From: Bacteroidales bacterium
Lineage (GTDB): Bacteria; Bacteroidota; Bacteroidia; Bacteroidales; UBA10428
Assembly: GCA_016926235.1 (NCBI GenBank)
Contig: JAFGOZ010000212.1
Location: forward strand, 1 to 57,420
Reading direction: 5' to 3'
Length of the DNA: 57,420 nt
A program made the position numbers and the translations under genes. Below are positions 25,366 through 34,649 of this stretch, one piece after another. The notes under the pieces were generated by a model. It ran no database searches, was not told the DNA's origin, and saw only the letters and a list, made by a program, of their open reading frames with translations. Position 1 is the stretch's first letter, and every line of letters begins with the position of its first letter.

Positions 25366-27360
25366 ATGAAAATAAAATTGTTAAAAATCGGAATGTTTGG
25401 AGTAGTTGCACTCACTTTTATTTTGGTAAGATGTAATGATGATGAAAAACTTTTTGTACAATCCCCTGGCGGGGGGCTCTCTGTAGAAATGATCGTGGGA
25501 GAGAACGGGCTCACATACAAGGTTTTTAATAATACTATTCCGCTTGTTAATGAATCAGCTCTGGGAATAGTCCTGCCCACCAATGACACATTAGGTAAAG
25601 GAATGGAAGTGGTAGATATAAAACAAAATTCTGTTGACACAACATGGGAGCAACCGTGGGGTGAGAAACGGTATATCAGAAATAATTATAATGAATTATA
25701 CGTGTATTTGCAGGAAATAGAAGGATTAACACGTAAAATGAATATAATATTTCGTGTATTTGACGATGGAATAGGCTTTCGTTATGAAATTCCTGCACAG
25801 GAGAATATTGATACATTAATTATAATGGACGAGCTCACAGAATTTGCATTTGAAGGTGATCATAAAGCGTGGTGGATTCCGGCATACAGGGACAACCGGT
25901 ATGAGTATCTTTATAAAGAGTCGAAAATCAGCGAAATGGATACTGTACATACTCCCCTTACGATGGAAACGGAGGATGGAATTTGTATTTCAATACATGA
26001 AGCCAATCTTACCAATTATGCAAGCATGACACTGGCTTCAGATAATAAAACAAAACTAAAATGCGACTTGGTACCATGGTCTGATGGAGTGAAAGTGAAA
26101 ACAAGCGCTCCCATGGTTACTCCCTGGAGAACAATTCAAATTGCCGACAATGCAGGAGGCTTAATTACTTCATATTTAATTCTGAATTTAAATGAGCCTT
26201 GTGAGTTGAAAGATATTTCATGGATTAAACCTGTTAAATACATGGGTATTTGGTGGGCCATGCATATCGGGAAATACACTTTCTGGGAAAGCAAGAATCA
26301 AGGGGCAACTACGGAGCATGCTAAAATGTATATGGACTTTGCCGCTAAAAATAGTATCCATAATTTGTTGATTGAAGGCTGGAATAAAGGTTGGACACCC
26401 GAATGGTATCTGAATAAACTGCACGTATTCTCGTTTACCGAATGTGCAGACGGATTTGATTTTGATGAGGTAATACAATATGGTAAGGAAAAAGGTGTAA
26501 ATCTGATAGGTTATCATGAAACAGGTTCTAATATTGATAATTACCTGGTCCAGATTGACTCGGGAATGGCCATGTATAAAAGGGCTTGCATGCATTCAAT
26601 AAAAATTGGTCAGGTAGGTTCCCGTTTGCAAATGAAAGAATGGCACCATGGACAGTATGGAGTAAATTATTATCGCTATGTGCTGGAGAAAGCAGCCCAA
26701 TACCAGCTTGCAGTTAACTTTCATGAACCAATAAAACCAACGGGCTTGCGCAGGACATTACCTAATCTTATGGCAGGAGAAGGTGCCCGTGGTCAGGAAT
26801 ACAATGCATGGAGCGAAGGTAACCCTCCCGAGCATCTCTGTATACTTCCTTTTACAAGGTTGATTGCCGGACCTATGGATTTTACACCTGGAATATTTAG
26901 TATAAAGCCAACAAGGGTGCATACTACACTGGCCAAACAATTAGCTTTGTATGTTATTATCTATTCTCCGGTGCAAATGCTGGCCGACCTTCCTGAAAAT
27001 TACGAGGGGCATCCTGCATTTGAATTTTTAAAAGCTGTTCCTGTTGATTGGGATGATACAAAAGTGTTGAATGCTGAAATAGGCGATTTTGTTACTATTG
27101 CACGTAAAGACAGAAATAGCAATGACTGGTATATTGGAAGCATTACAGATGAAAATGAGCGGGACCTTAAACTGGCATTATCCTTTTTGGATGAAGGTAA
27201 GCAATACAAAGCGACCATCTATTCCGATGGAAGGGATGCCTGCTTTGACAAAAATCCCGAATCATATAAAATTGATTCAGTGGATGTGAACCAGGGAATT
27301 GATTTATACCTTCATCTGGCTCCGGGAGGTGGCGCAGCTATTCAAATTAAAGAACAATAA
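25366..27360 (+). CDS. GH97 glycosidase, inverting (SusB-like) type, lipoprotein
   Basis: A 664-residue protein. The lipobox-like LVRCNDDEKLF has three acidic residues after Cys, suggesting surface exposure. N-terminal beta-supersandwich (PGGGLSVEMIVGENG), (beta/alpha)8 barrel and C-terminal beta domain. The inverting signature is intact: E385 in IGYHETG (equivalent to SusB E439) and E454 in NFHEPIKPTG (E508), followed by E472 and E478 in AGEGARGQEY (Ca2+/acid positions). Inverting GH97 members known to me are alpha-glucosidases/glucoamylases. Such activity is not needed for plain xyloglucan, so a starch-like or other alpha-glucoside side activity, or an unknown substrate, must be considered. 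Confidence 0.85.
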   Translation: MKIKLLKIGMFGVVALTFILVRCNDDEKLFVQSPGGGLSVEMIVGENGLTYKVFNNTIPLVNESALGIVLPTNDTLGKGMEVVDIKQNSVDTTWEQPWGEKRYIRNNYNELYVYLQEIEGLTRKMNIIFRVFDDGIGFRYEIPAQENIDTLIIMDELTEFAFEGDHKAWWIPAYRDNRYEYLYKESKISEMDTVHTPLTMETEDGICISIHEANLTNYASMTLASDNKTKLKCDLVPWSDGVKVKTSAPMVTPWRTIQIADNAGGLITSYLILNLNEPCELKDISWIKPVKYMGIWWAMHIGKYTFWESKNQGATTEHAKMYMDFAAKNSIHNLLIEGWNKGWTPEWYLNKLHVFSFTECADGFDFDEVIQYGKEKGVNLIGYHETGSNIDNYLVQIDSGMAMYKRACMHSIKIGQVGSRLQMKEWHHGQYGVNYYRYVLEKAAQYQLAVNFHEPIKPTGLRRTLPNLMAGEGARGQEYNAWSEGNPPEHLCILPFTRLIAGPMDFTPGIFSIKPTRVHTTLAKQLALYVIIYSPVQMLADLPENYEGHPAFEFLKAVPVDWDDTKVLNAEIGDFVTIARKDRNSNDWYIGSITDENERDLKLALSFLDEGKQYKATIYSDGRDACFDKNPESYKIDSVDVNQGIDLYLHLAPGGGAAIQIKEQ

Positions 27361-27378
27361 ACCCAAAATTTAACTTAT

Positions 27379-29340
27379 ATGGCACAAAAAACCCTTTCAA
27401 CTTTAATTTTAAGTTTTGCTCTTATTACAGTTTTGATTTTTCAGACTTCGTGTAAAAGTGAGTCTATGTTAGTTACCAGTCCCGATGGAAAAATTGAACT
27501 TACTTTGAATGTGTCGGATGACGGACAAGTATTTGGTACAATTAAATACAATGGCCAGGTAGTTATGGCTAATAATAAAATCGGTCTGATCCGCGAGGAT
27601 GAAGATTTTTCAAAGAGATTAACATTGATAAACACTTCTGAAATCATATCCATTGAAGATAATTATTCCTTGCTGCATGGGAAAAAAACTAGTATAAGCT
27701 ATAAAGCCAATCAAAAGGAATATCACCTGCAAAATGCAAACCAGCAAAAGATGGATATTATTTTCAGGATTTCAAATGACGGGGTTGCATTTCAGTATTT
27801 GTTTCCTGAGACCTCTGATGATGCTAAAAAACTTAAGGATGAGGTAACTTCCTTTGAATTTAATGAAGGAACAACTGCATGGATCCAGCCCATGTCCGTA
27901 GCTAAATCAGGCTGGGAACAAGTGAATCCCTGTTATGAAGAATATTATGAACAGGAGGTGAATGTTAAAAATCTTCGTACATATGAGCCTGGCTGGATTT
28001 TCCCCGCATTATTCAAATCAGGCGACATTTGGATGGCTATCTCTGAAACTGCGCCCAATATGAATTATTGCGGATGCAAGCTGGTTCATGATACGCTGAC
28101 GAATAGCTTCAAGATTGGATTTCCACAGGAAAAAGAAACAATTTTCAATGGTCCGTTAAATCCGGAATCTGCTTTACCGTGGTCAACGCCATGGCGAATT
28201 ATTGTCATTGGTGACAAATTGGCCACTATTGCAGAATCAACTCTAGGCACTGATCTCGCAAAACCATCAGTAATTGAGGATATGAGCTTTATTAAACCCG
28301 GAAGATCATCCTGGAGCTGGGTAATACTTAAGGATGACTCAACAGTATTTGATGTGCAGAAGCGCTTTATTGACTATTCGGCAGAAATGGGTTGGGAATA
28401 TTGCCTTGTGGATGCTGATTGGGACAGAAAAATCGGATATGAAAAAATGCAAGAACTATGTACCTATGCCAAATCGAAAAATGTAGGCATTAATGTGTGG
28501 TATAACTCGGCTGGAGATTGGAATACAACACCATACACCCCCAAGGATAGGCTTCTTACAAAGGAATTGAGGGATGAGGAATTTAAGAAACTGAAAGAGA
28601 TCGGTGTAAGTGGCGTTAAAATTGACTTTTTTGGAGGCGATGGACAGTCAGTTATGCAATATTACCAGGAAATACTGGAAGATGCAGCAAAATATCAGAT
28701 ACTGGTAAATTGCCATGGTTCCACTTTACCCAGAGGATGGCAAAGAACATATCCAAACCTTATGACTATGGAAGGTATCAGGGGTTTTGAATATGTGACT
28801 TTCGCTCAGGATAATACAGACAGGGAGGCAAATCATTCCACAGTACTCCCATTCACACGAAACTTGTTTGATCCAATGGATTTTACACCGGTTTGCTTTA
28901 GCGAAGTACCACGCTTGCAGCGCAAAACCACCAATTGTTTTGAATTAGCTCTTTCAGTAATTTTCCTTTCCGGAATTCAGCATTTTGCAGAAATACCCAG
29001 GGGTATGGCCACAGTTCCTAAGGAGGTAAAAGAATTTATGAAAGATGTAACTGTGAGCTGGGACGAAACAAAGTTTATTGAAGGGTATCCGGGCAAGTAT
29101 GTAGTAATTGCAAGGAAAAAAGGTGATGAGTGGTTTATAGGAGGAATAAACGGTCAGGAATCAGAGCAGGAGGTTACTTTGGATCTTTCATTTATGAATT
29201 CTCCATCTGTCCAATTATTTACGGATAATGGGAGAAGGGAATTTAATATTCAGAATCTGGACGAAAACAGTCAAAAGGAACTAACCATAAAAATGAACCC
29301 GAAGGGAGGATTTGCAATCAGATCAAAAGCGAATAATTAA
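27379..29340 (+). CDS. GH97 glycosidase, retaining (alpha-galactosidase-like) type, lipoprotein
   Basis: A 653-residue protein. The lipobox is FQTSCKSES. Same fold order as its neighbour (SPDGKIELTLNVSDDG opens the N-terminal domain), but the catalytic set is the retaining one. The nucleophile is D416 in GVKIDFFGGD (BtGH97b D415 position), the acid/base E471 in RGFEY (E470 position), and the inverting base Glu is replaced (NCHGSTLPRG instead of HE). Retaining GH97 enzymes known to me are alpha-galactosidases and beta-L-arabinopyranosidases. It is 18 bases from the first GH97 gene and the last gene before a hairpin cluster, so it probably ends one transcription unit. The substrate in this locus is open. 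Confidence 0.85.
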   Translation: MAQKTLSTLILSFALITVLIFQTSCKSESMLVTSPDGKIELTLNVSDDGQVFGTIKYNGQVVMANNKIGLIREDEDFSKRLTLINTSEIISIEDNYSLLHGKKTSISYKANQKEYHLQNANQQKMDIIFRISNDGVAFQYLFPETSDDAKKLKDEVTSFEFNEGTTAWIQPMSVAKSGWEQVNPCYEEYYEQEVNVKNLRTYEPGWIFPALFKSGDIWMAISETAPNMNYCGCKLVHDTLTNSFKIGFPQEKETIFNGPLNPESALPWSTPWRIIVIGDKLATIAESTLGTDLAKPSVIEDMSFIKPGRSSWSWVILKDDSTVFDVQKRFIDYSAEMGWEYCLVDADWDRKIGYEKMQELCTYAKSKNVGINVWYNSAGDWNTTPYTPKDRLLTKELRDEEFKKLKEIGVSGVKIDFFGGDGQSVMQYYQEILEDAAKYQILVNCHGSTLPRGWQRTYPNLMTMEGIRGFEYVTFAQDNTDREANHSTVLPFTRNLFDPMDFTPVCFSEVPRLQRKTTNCFELALSVIFLSGIQHFAEIPRGMATVPKEVKEFMKDVTVSWDETKFIEGYPGKYVVIARKKGDEWFIGGINGQESEQEVTLDLSFMNSPSVQLFTDNGRREFNIQNLDENSQKELTIKMNPKGGFAIRSKANN

Positions 29341-29382
29341 AATAATAGTGACTAAAGGCTTAAATAGATGCGGAAATTATAG

Positions 29383-29489
29383 CCCCCGGATTTATCCGGG
29401 GGTCACCAATAACCCGGCCATTAAACGGACTTTAGTCCATAATAGCTATCAACTAATATTATAGAGATATAGTCGATGTGCTTTAGCAC
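29383..29489. repeat. Cluster of REP-like hairpins with TTTA centres
   Basis: Three short palindromes share the core N-TTTA-N': CCCCCGGAT TT ATCCGGGGG (29383-29402), GGACT TT AGTCC (29427-29438) and GTGCT TT AGCAC (29478-29489). The first is GC-rich in an AT-rich setting and could also end the upstream transcript. They resemble REP-type elements moved by Y1 (RAYT) transposases, but no such gene is in the window. Confidence 0.6.
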
Positions 29490-29538
29490 CTGTGGAGAAA
29501 GATGAATGTATGAAATAATTATAAACAAATATATATCA

Positions 29539-32358
29539 ATGAGACTTTTAAAGAATATTTCATTAGGGTTGTTGCTGATAATGGCAACAACACATTGCTC
29601 AGGAGATAAAACTGTGGTGAAAAAGATATCCAACGGTGTTCAACTGGAATCGAAAACGTTAAATGTGAAAGTTCAGTTTTATGAGGAAGATGTAGTTAGA
29701 GTTACAAAGTGGTTACCCGATGGAACATCTGATAAGTTCAGTTTGTCTGTAATTATGAAGGATTTGCCTGATCTTGATATAAAGATTGAAGAGTCTGATA
29801 AGGACATAAATTTAAGCAGCAGTAAGCTTATTGTTAAGATTACAAAAGCATCTGGTAACGTTCAGTACCTCAATCCTGAGAATGAAAATATTCTTAAAGA
29901 ATCAGGGAAAGCACAATTAACGCCAGTTGTATATGATTGTGACTCCGGATATACTATTCAGCAATACTTTTCCTTAACAGCTGATGAAGGAGTGTATGGT
30001 TTGGGACAACATCAATACGGATATTTTAATTACCGTGGTAAAAAGGTCAAACTCGTGCAGTCCAATACTGATGCAGTAAATCCATTCTTAATTTCGACTA
30101 TGAACTATGGAATCCTATGGGATAATTACTCCATGACCATATTTGAAGATACACCTGAAAAAGCCTCATTCTGGAGTGATATGGGCAGTAATATTGACTA
30201 TTATTTTGTTTATGGTAAAAACATGGACGAGGTAATTTCAGGTTATCGTTACTTAACCGGGAAGGCTCCCATGTATGGAAAACACGCCTATGGATACTGG
30301 CAAAGCAAAGAGCATTACGATACCCAGGCAGAATTGATGGCTGTAGCTGAAAAGTACCGCAAATTAAATATTCCCATTGATAATATGATCCAGGACTGGG
30401 ATTATTGGAATGGAGCTGCCAACTGGAGCGGTATGTTTTTCGATAAGACACTTTTTCCTAAACCTAAAGAAATGTGTGATCGTCTTCATGAAATGCATTA
30501 CAGAATAATAATTTCCATTTGGCCGGCACTAGGTCCCAATACCGAAATTTACAAAGATATGCTTAACAAAGGGTTTCTTTATAAACCTGTAGGCTGGGCC
30601 GGATTTAAATATTATGATGCGTTTAATCCTGAAGCCAATGCTCTTTACTGGAAATATCTCAAAGCCGGGTTGTATTCCAAAGGCCTTGACGGATGGTGGA
30701 TTGATTCAACTGAACCGGATGTGGTAAATGCTCTTACCAAAGAATCCACAGAATATGAGATGAAAAAAGTAGGCAGTAATTATCTAGGATCATGGGCAAG
30801 GTATTTAAACGCATTCTCTCTTGCTATGACCAATGATATATATAAATACTGGAGAGAAGAAACATCTGACAGGAGAGCATATATATTAACCCGTTCTACT
30901 TATGCCGGTCAACAGCGAAATGCTGCTACCACCTGGTCTGGAGATATTGGTGCAAACTGGGAAGTTTACCGTCACCAGATATCTGCAGGTACAAACCATT
31001 GTATGTCTGGTATTCCTTATTGGACATTTGATATAGGAGCTTTTGTGATAGGAGCATATGAGGGCGTATTCAATAATGGCGGAAAAGATCCTGCTTACCA
31101 GGAATTATATACCCGTATGTTTCAATTGGGTGCTTTTACCCCGATATTCCGTTCACATGGATCTGAAACTCCTCGTGAAATATGGGAAATGGGAGAGTTT
31201 AGCAATGTTCTGATAAAGTATGATCATTTGCGTTACCGACTGATGCCTTATATTTATTCACTTGCATGGAAGGTTACAAGCGAGGATTATACCTACATGA
31301 GAGGATTACCTATGGATTTCACAGCTGACAAAAATACCTATTCCATTGATGATCAATTTATGTTTGGGACTGCTTTAATGCCATGTCCGGTGACAGATTA
31401 CATGTATTATACTCCGCCACAGAAGAGTGAGAAAATTGCATCCGGATTCTTTCAAACCCATGATGGTAAGCCGGGGTTAAATGTGAAGTATTACAAAGAT
31501 GCCTCCTATAAAAATCTGGGCAAAGAAGGCATCGATCCAAATGTTGATGTATTCTGGTACACTGGCCGTCCTGATTATGTTTCAGATTCCATGTTTTCTA
31601 TCCGCTGGGAAGGGAAACTGGTACCTGATGAAACAGGTGAATATCAGTTCCATTTGATAAGTTTCGATGCAAAAAGGATAATAATCAATGGAGATACGCT
31701 ACCTATAGTGTATACAAGTGTTGAGCAGTATACTAAGAAGATTGAACTGAAGGCAGGCGAAAAGTATGATTTTGTTCTTGAAACCGAAAATCGTTCAACA
31801 GGTGCGGCACGTATGATACTGAACTGGAAAACACCTTCAATTTTTGCCAAAGAACAACTAAAAGAAGAGAAGGTGAAAACAAGAGAAGTATACCTGCCTG
31901 CAAATACTGTCTGGTATGACTTTTGGACAGGGAAGACATTTAATGGCGGACAAAAAATCGTTGCGGATGCACCCATTGAAACAATGCCATTGTTTGTAAA
32001 AGCTGGTTCAATTGTACCTATGGGGCCATTTATTCAATATACCACAGAAAAACCAGCTGACCCAATCGAGTTACGTATATATCCCGGAGCAGATGGAAGC
32101 TTTACATTGTATGAGGATGAAAACGACAACTACAATTACGAAAAAGGAATATATGCTACCATCCAATTTAAATGGGATGACGCGAAAAAGGAACTTATCA
32201 TGGAAGATAGAAAAGGAGAATTCCCGGGAATGTTGAAAGAACGTACAATTAATATTGTGCTTGTGAAAGAAGGAGTCGGAAATGGATTGGATATATCTGC
32301 CAGGGTTGATAAGGCAATCATTTATAATGGTGCTAAACAGATTATAACTTTAAAATAA
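29539..32358 (+). CDS. Second GH31 glycosidase, lipoprotein, with PA14 domain after the barrel
   Basis: A 939-residue protein from the ATG at 29539. A start at 29506 would add 11 residues ahead of a signal that is already complete, ending IMATTHCSGD. Order: N-terminal sandwich (VYGLGQHQYG), barrel with nucleophile D389 in WWIDSTEPD and acid/base D469 in TWSGDI, proximal sandwich, a PA14 domain at about residues 640-775 (GLNVKYYKD to ILNWKTP), and C-terminal VYLPANTVWYDFWTG. In the first GH31 of the locus PA14 sits before the barrel, so the two are not simple duplicates. It is likely an alpha-xylosidase or alpha-glucosidase with different oligosaccharide length preference. It starts a new unit with two GH3 genes. 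Confidence 0.85.
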   Translation: MRLLKNISLGLLLIMATTHCSGDKTVVKKISNGVQLESKTLNVKVQFYEEDVVRVTKWLPDGTSDKFSLSVIMKDLPDLDIKIEESDKDINLSSSKLIVKITKASGNVQYLNPENENILKESGKAQLTPVVYDCDSGYTIQQYFSLTADEGVYGLGQHQYGYFNYRGKKVKLVQSNTDAVNPFLISTMNYGILWDNYSMTIFEDTPEKASFWSDMGSNIDYYFVYGKNMDEVISGYRYLTGKAPMYGKHAYGYWQSKEHYDTQAELMAVAEKYRKLNIPIDNMIQDWDYWNGAANWSGMFFDKTLFPKPKEMCDRLHEMHYRIIISIWPALGPNTEIYKDMLNKGFLYKPVGWAGFKYYDAFNPEANALYWKYLKAGLYSKGLDGWWIDSTEPDVVNALTKESTEYEMKKVGSNYLGSWARYLNAFSLAMTNDIYKYWREETSDRRAYILTRSTYAGQQRNAATTWSGDIGANWEVYRHQISAGTNHCMSGIPYWTFDIGAFVIGAYEGVFNNGGKDPAYQELYTRMFQLGAFTPIFRSHGSETPREIWEMGEFSNVLIKYDHLRYRLMPYIYSLAWKVTSEDYTYMRGLPMDFTADKNTYSIDDQFMFGTALMPCPVTDYMYYTPPQKSEKIASGFFQTHDGKPGLNVKYYKDASYKNLGKEGIDPNVDVFWYTGRPDYVSDSMFSIRWEGKLVPDETGEYQFHLISFDAKRIIINGDTLPIVYTSVEQYTKKIELKAGEKYDFVLETENRSTGAARMILNWKTPSIFAKEQLKEEKVKTREVYLPANTVWYDFWTGKTFNGGQKIVADAPIETMPLFVKAGSIVPMGPFIQYTTEKPADPIELRIYPGADGSFTLYEDENDNYNYEKGIYATIQFKWDDAKKELIMEDRKGEFPGMLKERTINIVLVKEGVGNGLDISARVDKAIIYNGAKQIITLK

Positions 32359-32366
32359 GATTCAAG

Positions 32367-32446
32367 GTCGTTTAAATAGGTATGTGTACGATCCCTGTTG
32401 GAGTCGTATATATTGAAAAACATGATGATTCTTTTAATTAAACGAC
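32367..32446. repeat. Inverted repeat between GH31 and GH3 genes
   Basis: GTCGTTTAA (32367-32375) and TTAAACGAC (32438-32446) are exact complements. A second short stem (TACGA...TCGTA) lies between them. It may be a leader or an RNA-processing hairpin. Confidence 0.5.
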
Positions 32447-32476
32447 ATTTGTAATTAACATAAATCAACCATTTAC

Positions 32477-34639
32477 TTGAGAAAAAGTACCGGGATATTT
32501 ATTATTTATTCTGTTTATTGTGGGTGTTTATTAGGGCAACCTGTCTATCCTTTTCAAAATCCTGATCTTCCCGTTAAGAAAAGAATTGATAACATTCTTT
32601 CTCTTATGACAACAGAAGAAAAAGTAGCTTGTTTGAGCACCGATCCCAGTGTACTAAGACTGGGAATAAAGGGAACAAGGCATGTAGAAGGTTTACATGG
32701 ATTGGCACAGGGTGGGCCAAGTAATTGGGGCAGAAGGAATCCAGCTCCTACTACCATTTTCCCACAAGCAATTGGATTAGCAGAATCATGGGATATTGAA
32801 ATGATATATAAGGTCGCATCCATAGAGGGATATGAGGTGCGTTATATGTTCCAGAATGAAAAGTATAACAGGGGAGGATTAGTCGTAAGGGCCCCAAACG
32901 CTGATCTGGGAAGAGACCCAAGGTGGGGGCGAACAGAAGAATGCTTTGGCGAAGATGCCTGGTTCAATGCTCAAATGGTGATTGCTTTTATCAAAGGACT
33001 TCAGGGTGATGATCCAAAATATTGGCTGACAGCTTCATTAATGAAACATTTTCTGGCAAATAGCAATGAAGATGGCCGTGATAGTACATCATCCGATTTT
33101 TCCGACAGGCTTTTCAGGGAATATTATTCCTATCCTTTTTATAAGGGTATTACAGAGGGAGGTTCCAGAGCCTATATGACGGCATATAATGCCTGTAATG
33201 GCATTCCATGTATTATTCATCCGGTGATTAAAGAAATAACAATGCAAGAATGGGGCCAGGATGGAATAACATGTACTGATGGTGGTGCTTTCAGGTTGCT
33301 GGTAAATAAACATAGGGCTTTTTTATCTTTCGATTCTGCGGCATCAGCTTGCATAAAAACCGGCACTACCCAATTCCTTGATAAATACCAGGAAGGGGTG
33401 AACCTGGCTCTGAAAAAGGGCTTGATTTCCGAAGCCGATATTGACTCTGCATTATGGGGAAATTTTCGGGTGATGATAAAACTTGGTCAACTCGATCCCC
33501 CCGAAATAGTCCCATACCGGTACATAGGAATCAGAGATAGTATTGAACCGTGGCTAACAAAGGCACATCAGAACACTGCTCTGGAGGCAACGCTTAAAAC
33601 AATTGTGCTTCTGAAAAATAATAATAACATTTTACCTGTAGATCAAAACACATTAAAATCTGTAGCAATCATTGGCCCAAAGGCAGACTCAGTATTACTC
33701 GACTGGTATAGTGGCACTCCACCATATAAGGTCTCTATTTTGGAAGGAATTAGGAAAGAGGCAGGATCGGGTATTGAAGTGAATTTTGCAAGAGATAATA
33801 CAAATGGTAAAGCAGTTGAATTGGCAAAAAAATCAGATATTGTAATACTGGTAGTTGGCAATCATCCATTGGGAGGTATAGATGCACCATGGGGTATATG
33901 CTATCTCCCAAGTGATGGAAGGGAAGCAGTGGATAGAAAATCAATAAATCTTGAGCAGGAGGGCTTGATTAAACAAGTTTTTGAAGTTAATCCCAAAACA
34001 ATAGTTATTTTGGTAAGTAGTTTTCCTTACGCTATTAATTGGACAAATGAAAATGTACCTGCCATAATTCATATGACACATTGCAGCCAGGAATCTGGCA
34101 ATGCTTTGGCAGATGTAGTTTTTGGTAAGTATAATCCCGCGGGAAGATTAGTGCAAACCTGGCCAAAAAGCATCGAAGACCTTCCTGAGATGATGGATTA
34201 TGACATCACAAAAGGACGTACATATATGTATTCAACAAAAGATCCGCTTTACGAGTTTGGATATGGTCTGAGTTATACAGGTTTTACTTATTCAAATCTT
34301 ACACTAAACAGTGAGGTAATGGGAAAGGAAAATTCCATAGCGATTACTTGTGATATTAAGAATATAGGAAAGTATGCCGGTGACGAAGTAGTTCAGCTTT
34401 ATGTTCAGCATTTAAATTCAAAAGTAACCAGACCGATCAAGGAATTGCGAGGATTTCAACGGATCAACATACAACCGGGAGAAACTAAAAGTGTACATTT
34501 TACACTTCATCCGGACGATCTTATGTACTGGGATGAAACATTAAATCAATTTTACCTTGAAAATGATGAAGTACAAATTATGATTGGAGCATCCTCCAGT
34601 GATATCAGACTTACTGTTAAAATAAGTGTTTTACCTTAA
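32477..34639 (+). CDS. GH3 beta-xylosidase/beta-glucosidase-type exo-enzyme
   Basis: A 720-residue protein. The frame is open back to a stop at 32456 with no ATG, so TTG at 32477 (or ATT at 32471) must start it; TTG gives a signal peptide (IFIIYSVYCGCLLGQP). Opening VEGLHGLAQGGP and PTTIFPQAIGLAESWD match xylan 1,4-beta-xylosidase-like GH3. Nucleophile D268 is in TCTDGGAF, where SDxxA is usual. The alpha/beta sandwich carries the acid/base region, and a C-terminal fibronectin III-like domain ends the protein (~630-720). It removes terminal beta-linked Glc or Xyl. It is followed after 10 bases by a second GH3, as in known xyloglucan loci that carry two. Confidence 0.85.
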   Translation: MRKSTGIFIIYSVYCGCLLGQPVYPFQNPDLPVKKRIDNILSLMTTEEKVACLSTDPSVLRLGIKGTRHVEGLHGLAQGGPSNWGRRNPAPTTIFPQAIGLAESWDIEMIYKVASIEGYEVRYMFQNEKYNRGGLVVRAPNADLGRDPRWGRTEECFGEDAWFNAQMVIAFIKGLQGDDPKYWLTASLMKHFLANSNEDGRDSTSSDFSDRLFREYYSYPFYKGITEGGSRAYMTAYNACNGIPCIIHPVIKEITMQEWGQDGITCTDGGAFRLLVNKHRAFLSFDSAASACIKTGTTQFLDKYQEGVNLALKKGLISEADIDSALWGNFRVMIKLGQLDPPEIVPYRYIGIRDSIEPWLTKAHQNTALEATLKTIVLLKNNNNILPVDQNTLKSVAIIGPKADSVLLDWYSGTPPYKVSILEGIRKEAGSGIEVNFARDNTNGKAVELAKKSDIVILVVGNHPLGGIDAPWGICYLPSDGREAVDRKSINLEQEGLIKQVFEVNPKTIVILVSSFPYAINWTNENVPAIIHMTHCSQESGNALADVVFGKYNPAGRLVQTWPKSIEDLPEMMDYDITKGRTYMYSTKDPLYEFGYGLSYTGFTYSNLTLNSEVMGKENSIAITCDIKNIGKYAGDEVVQLYVQHLNSKVTRPIKELRGFQRINIQPGETKSVHFTLHPDDLMYWDETLNQFYLENDEVQIMIGASSSDIRLTVKISVLP

Positions 34640-34649
34640 TATAATTTTA

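Noticed and set aside
29506..29538. Earlier start of the second GH31 gene
   Set aside because: It adds 11 residues before a complete lipoprotein signal starting at 29539.
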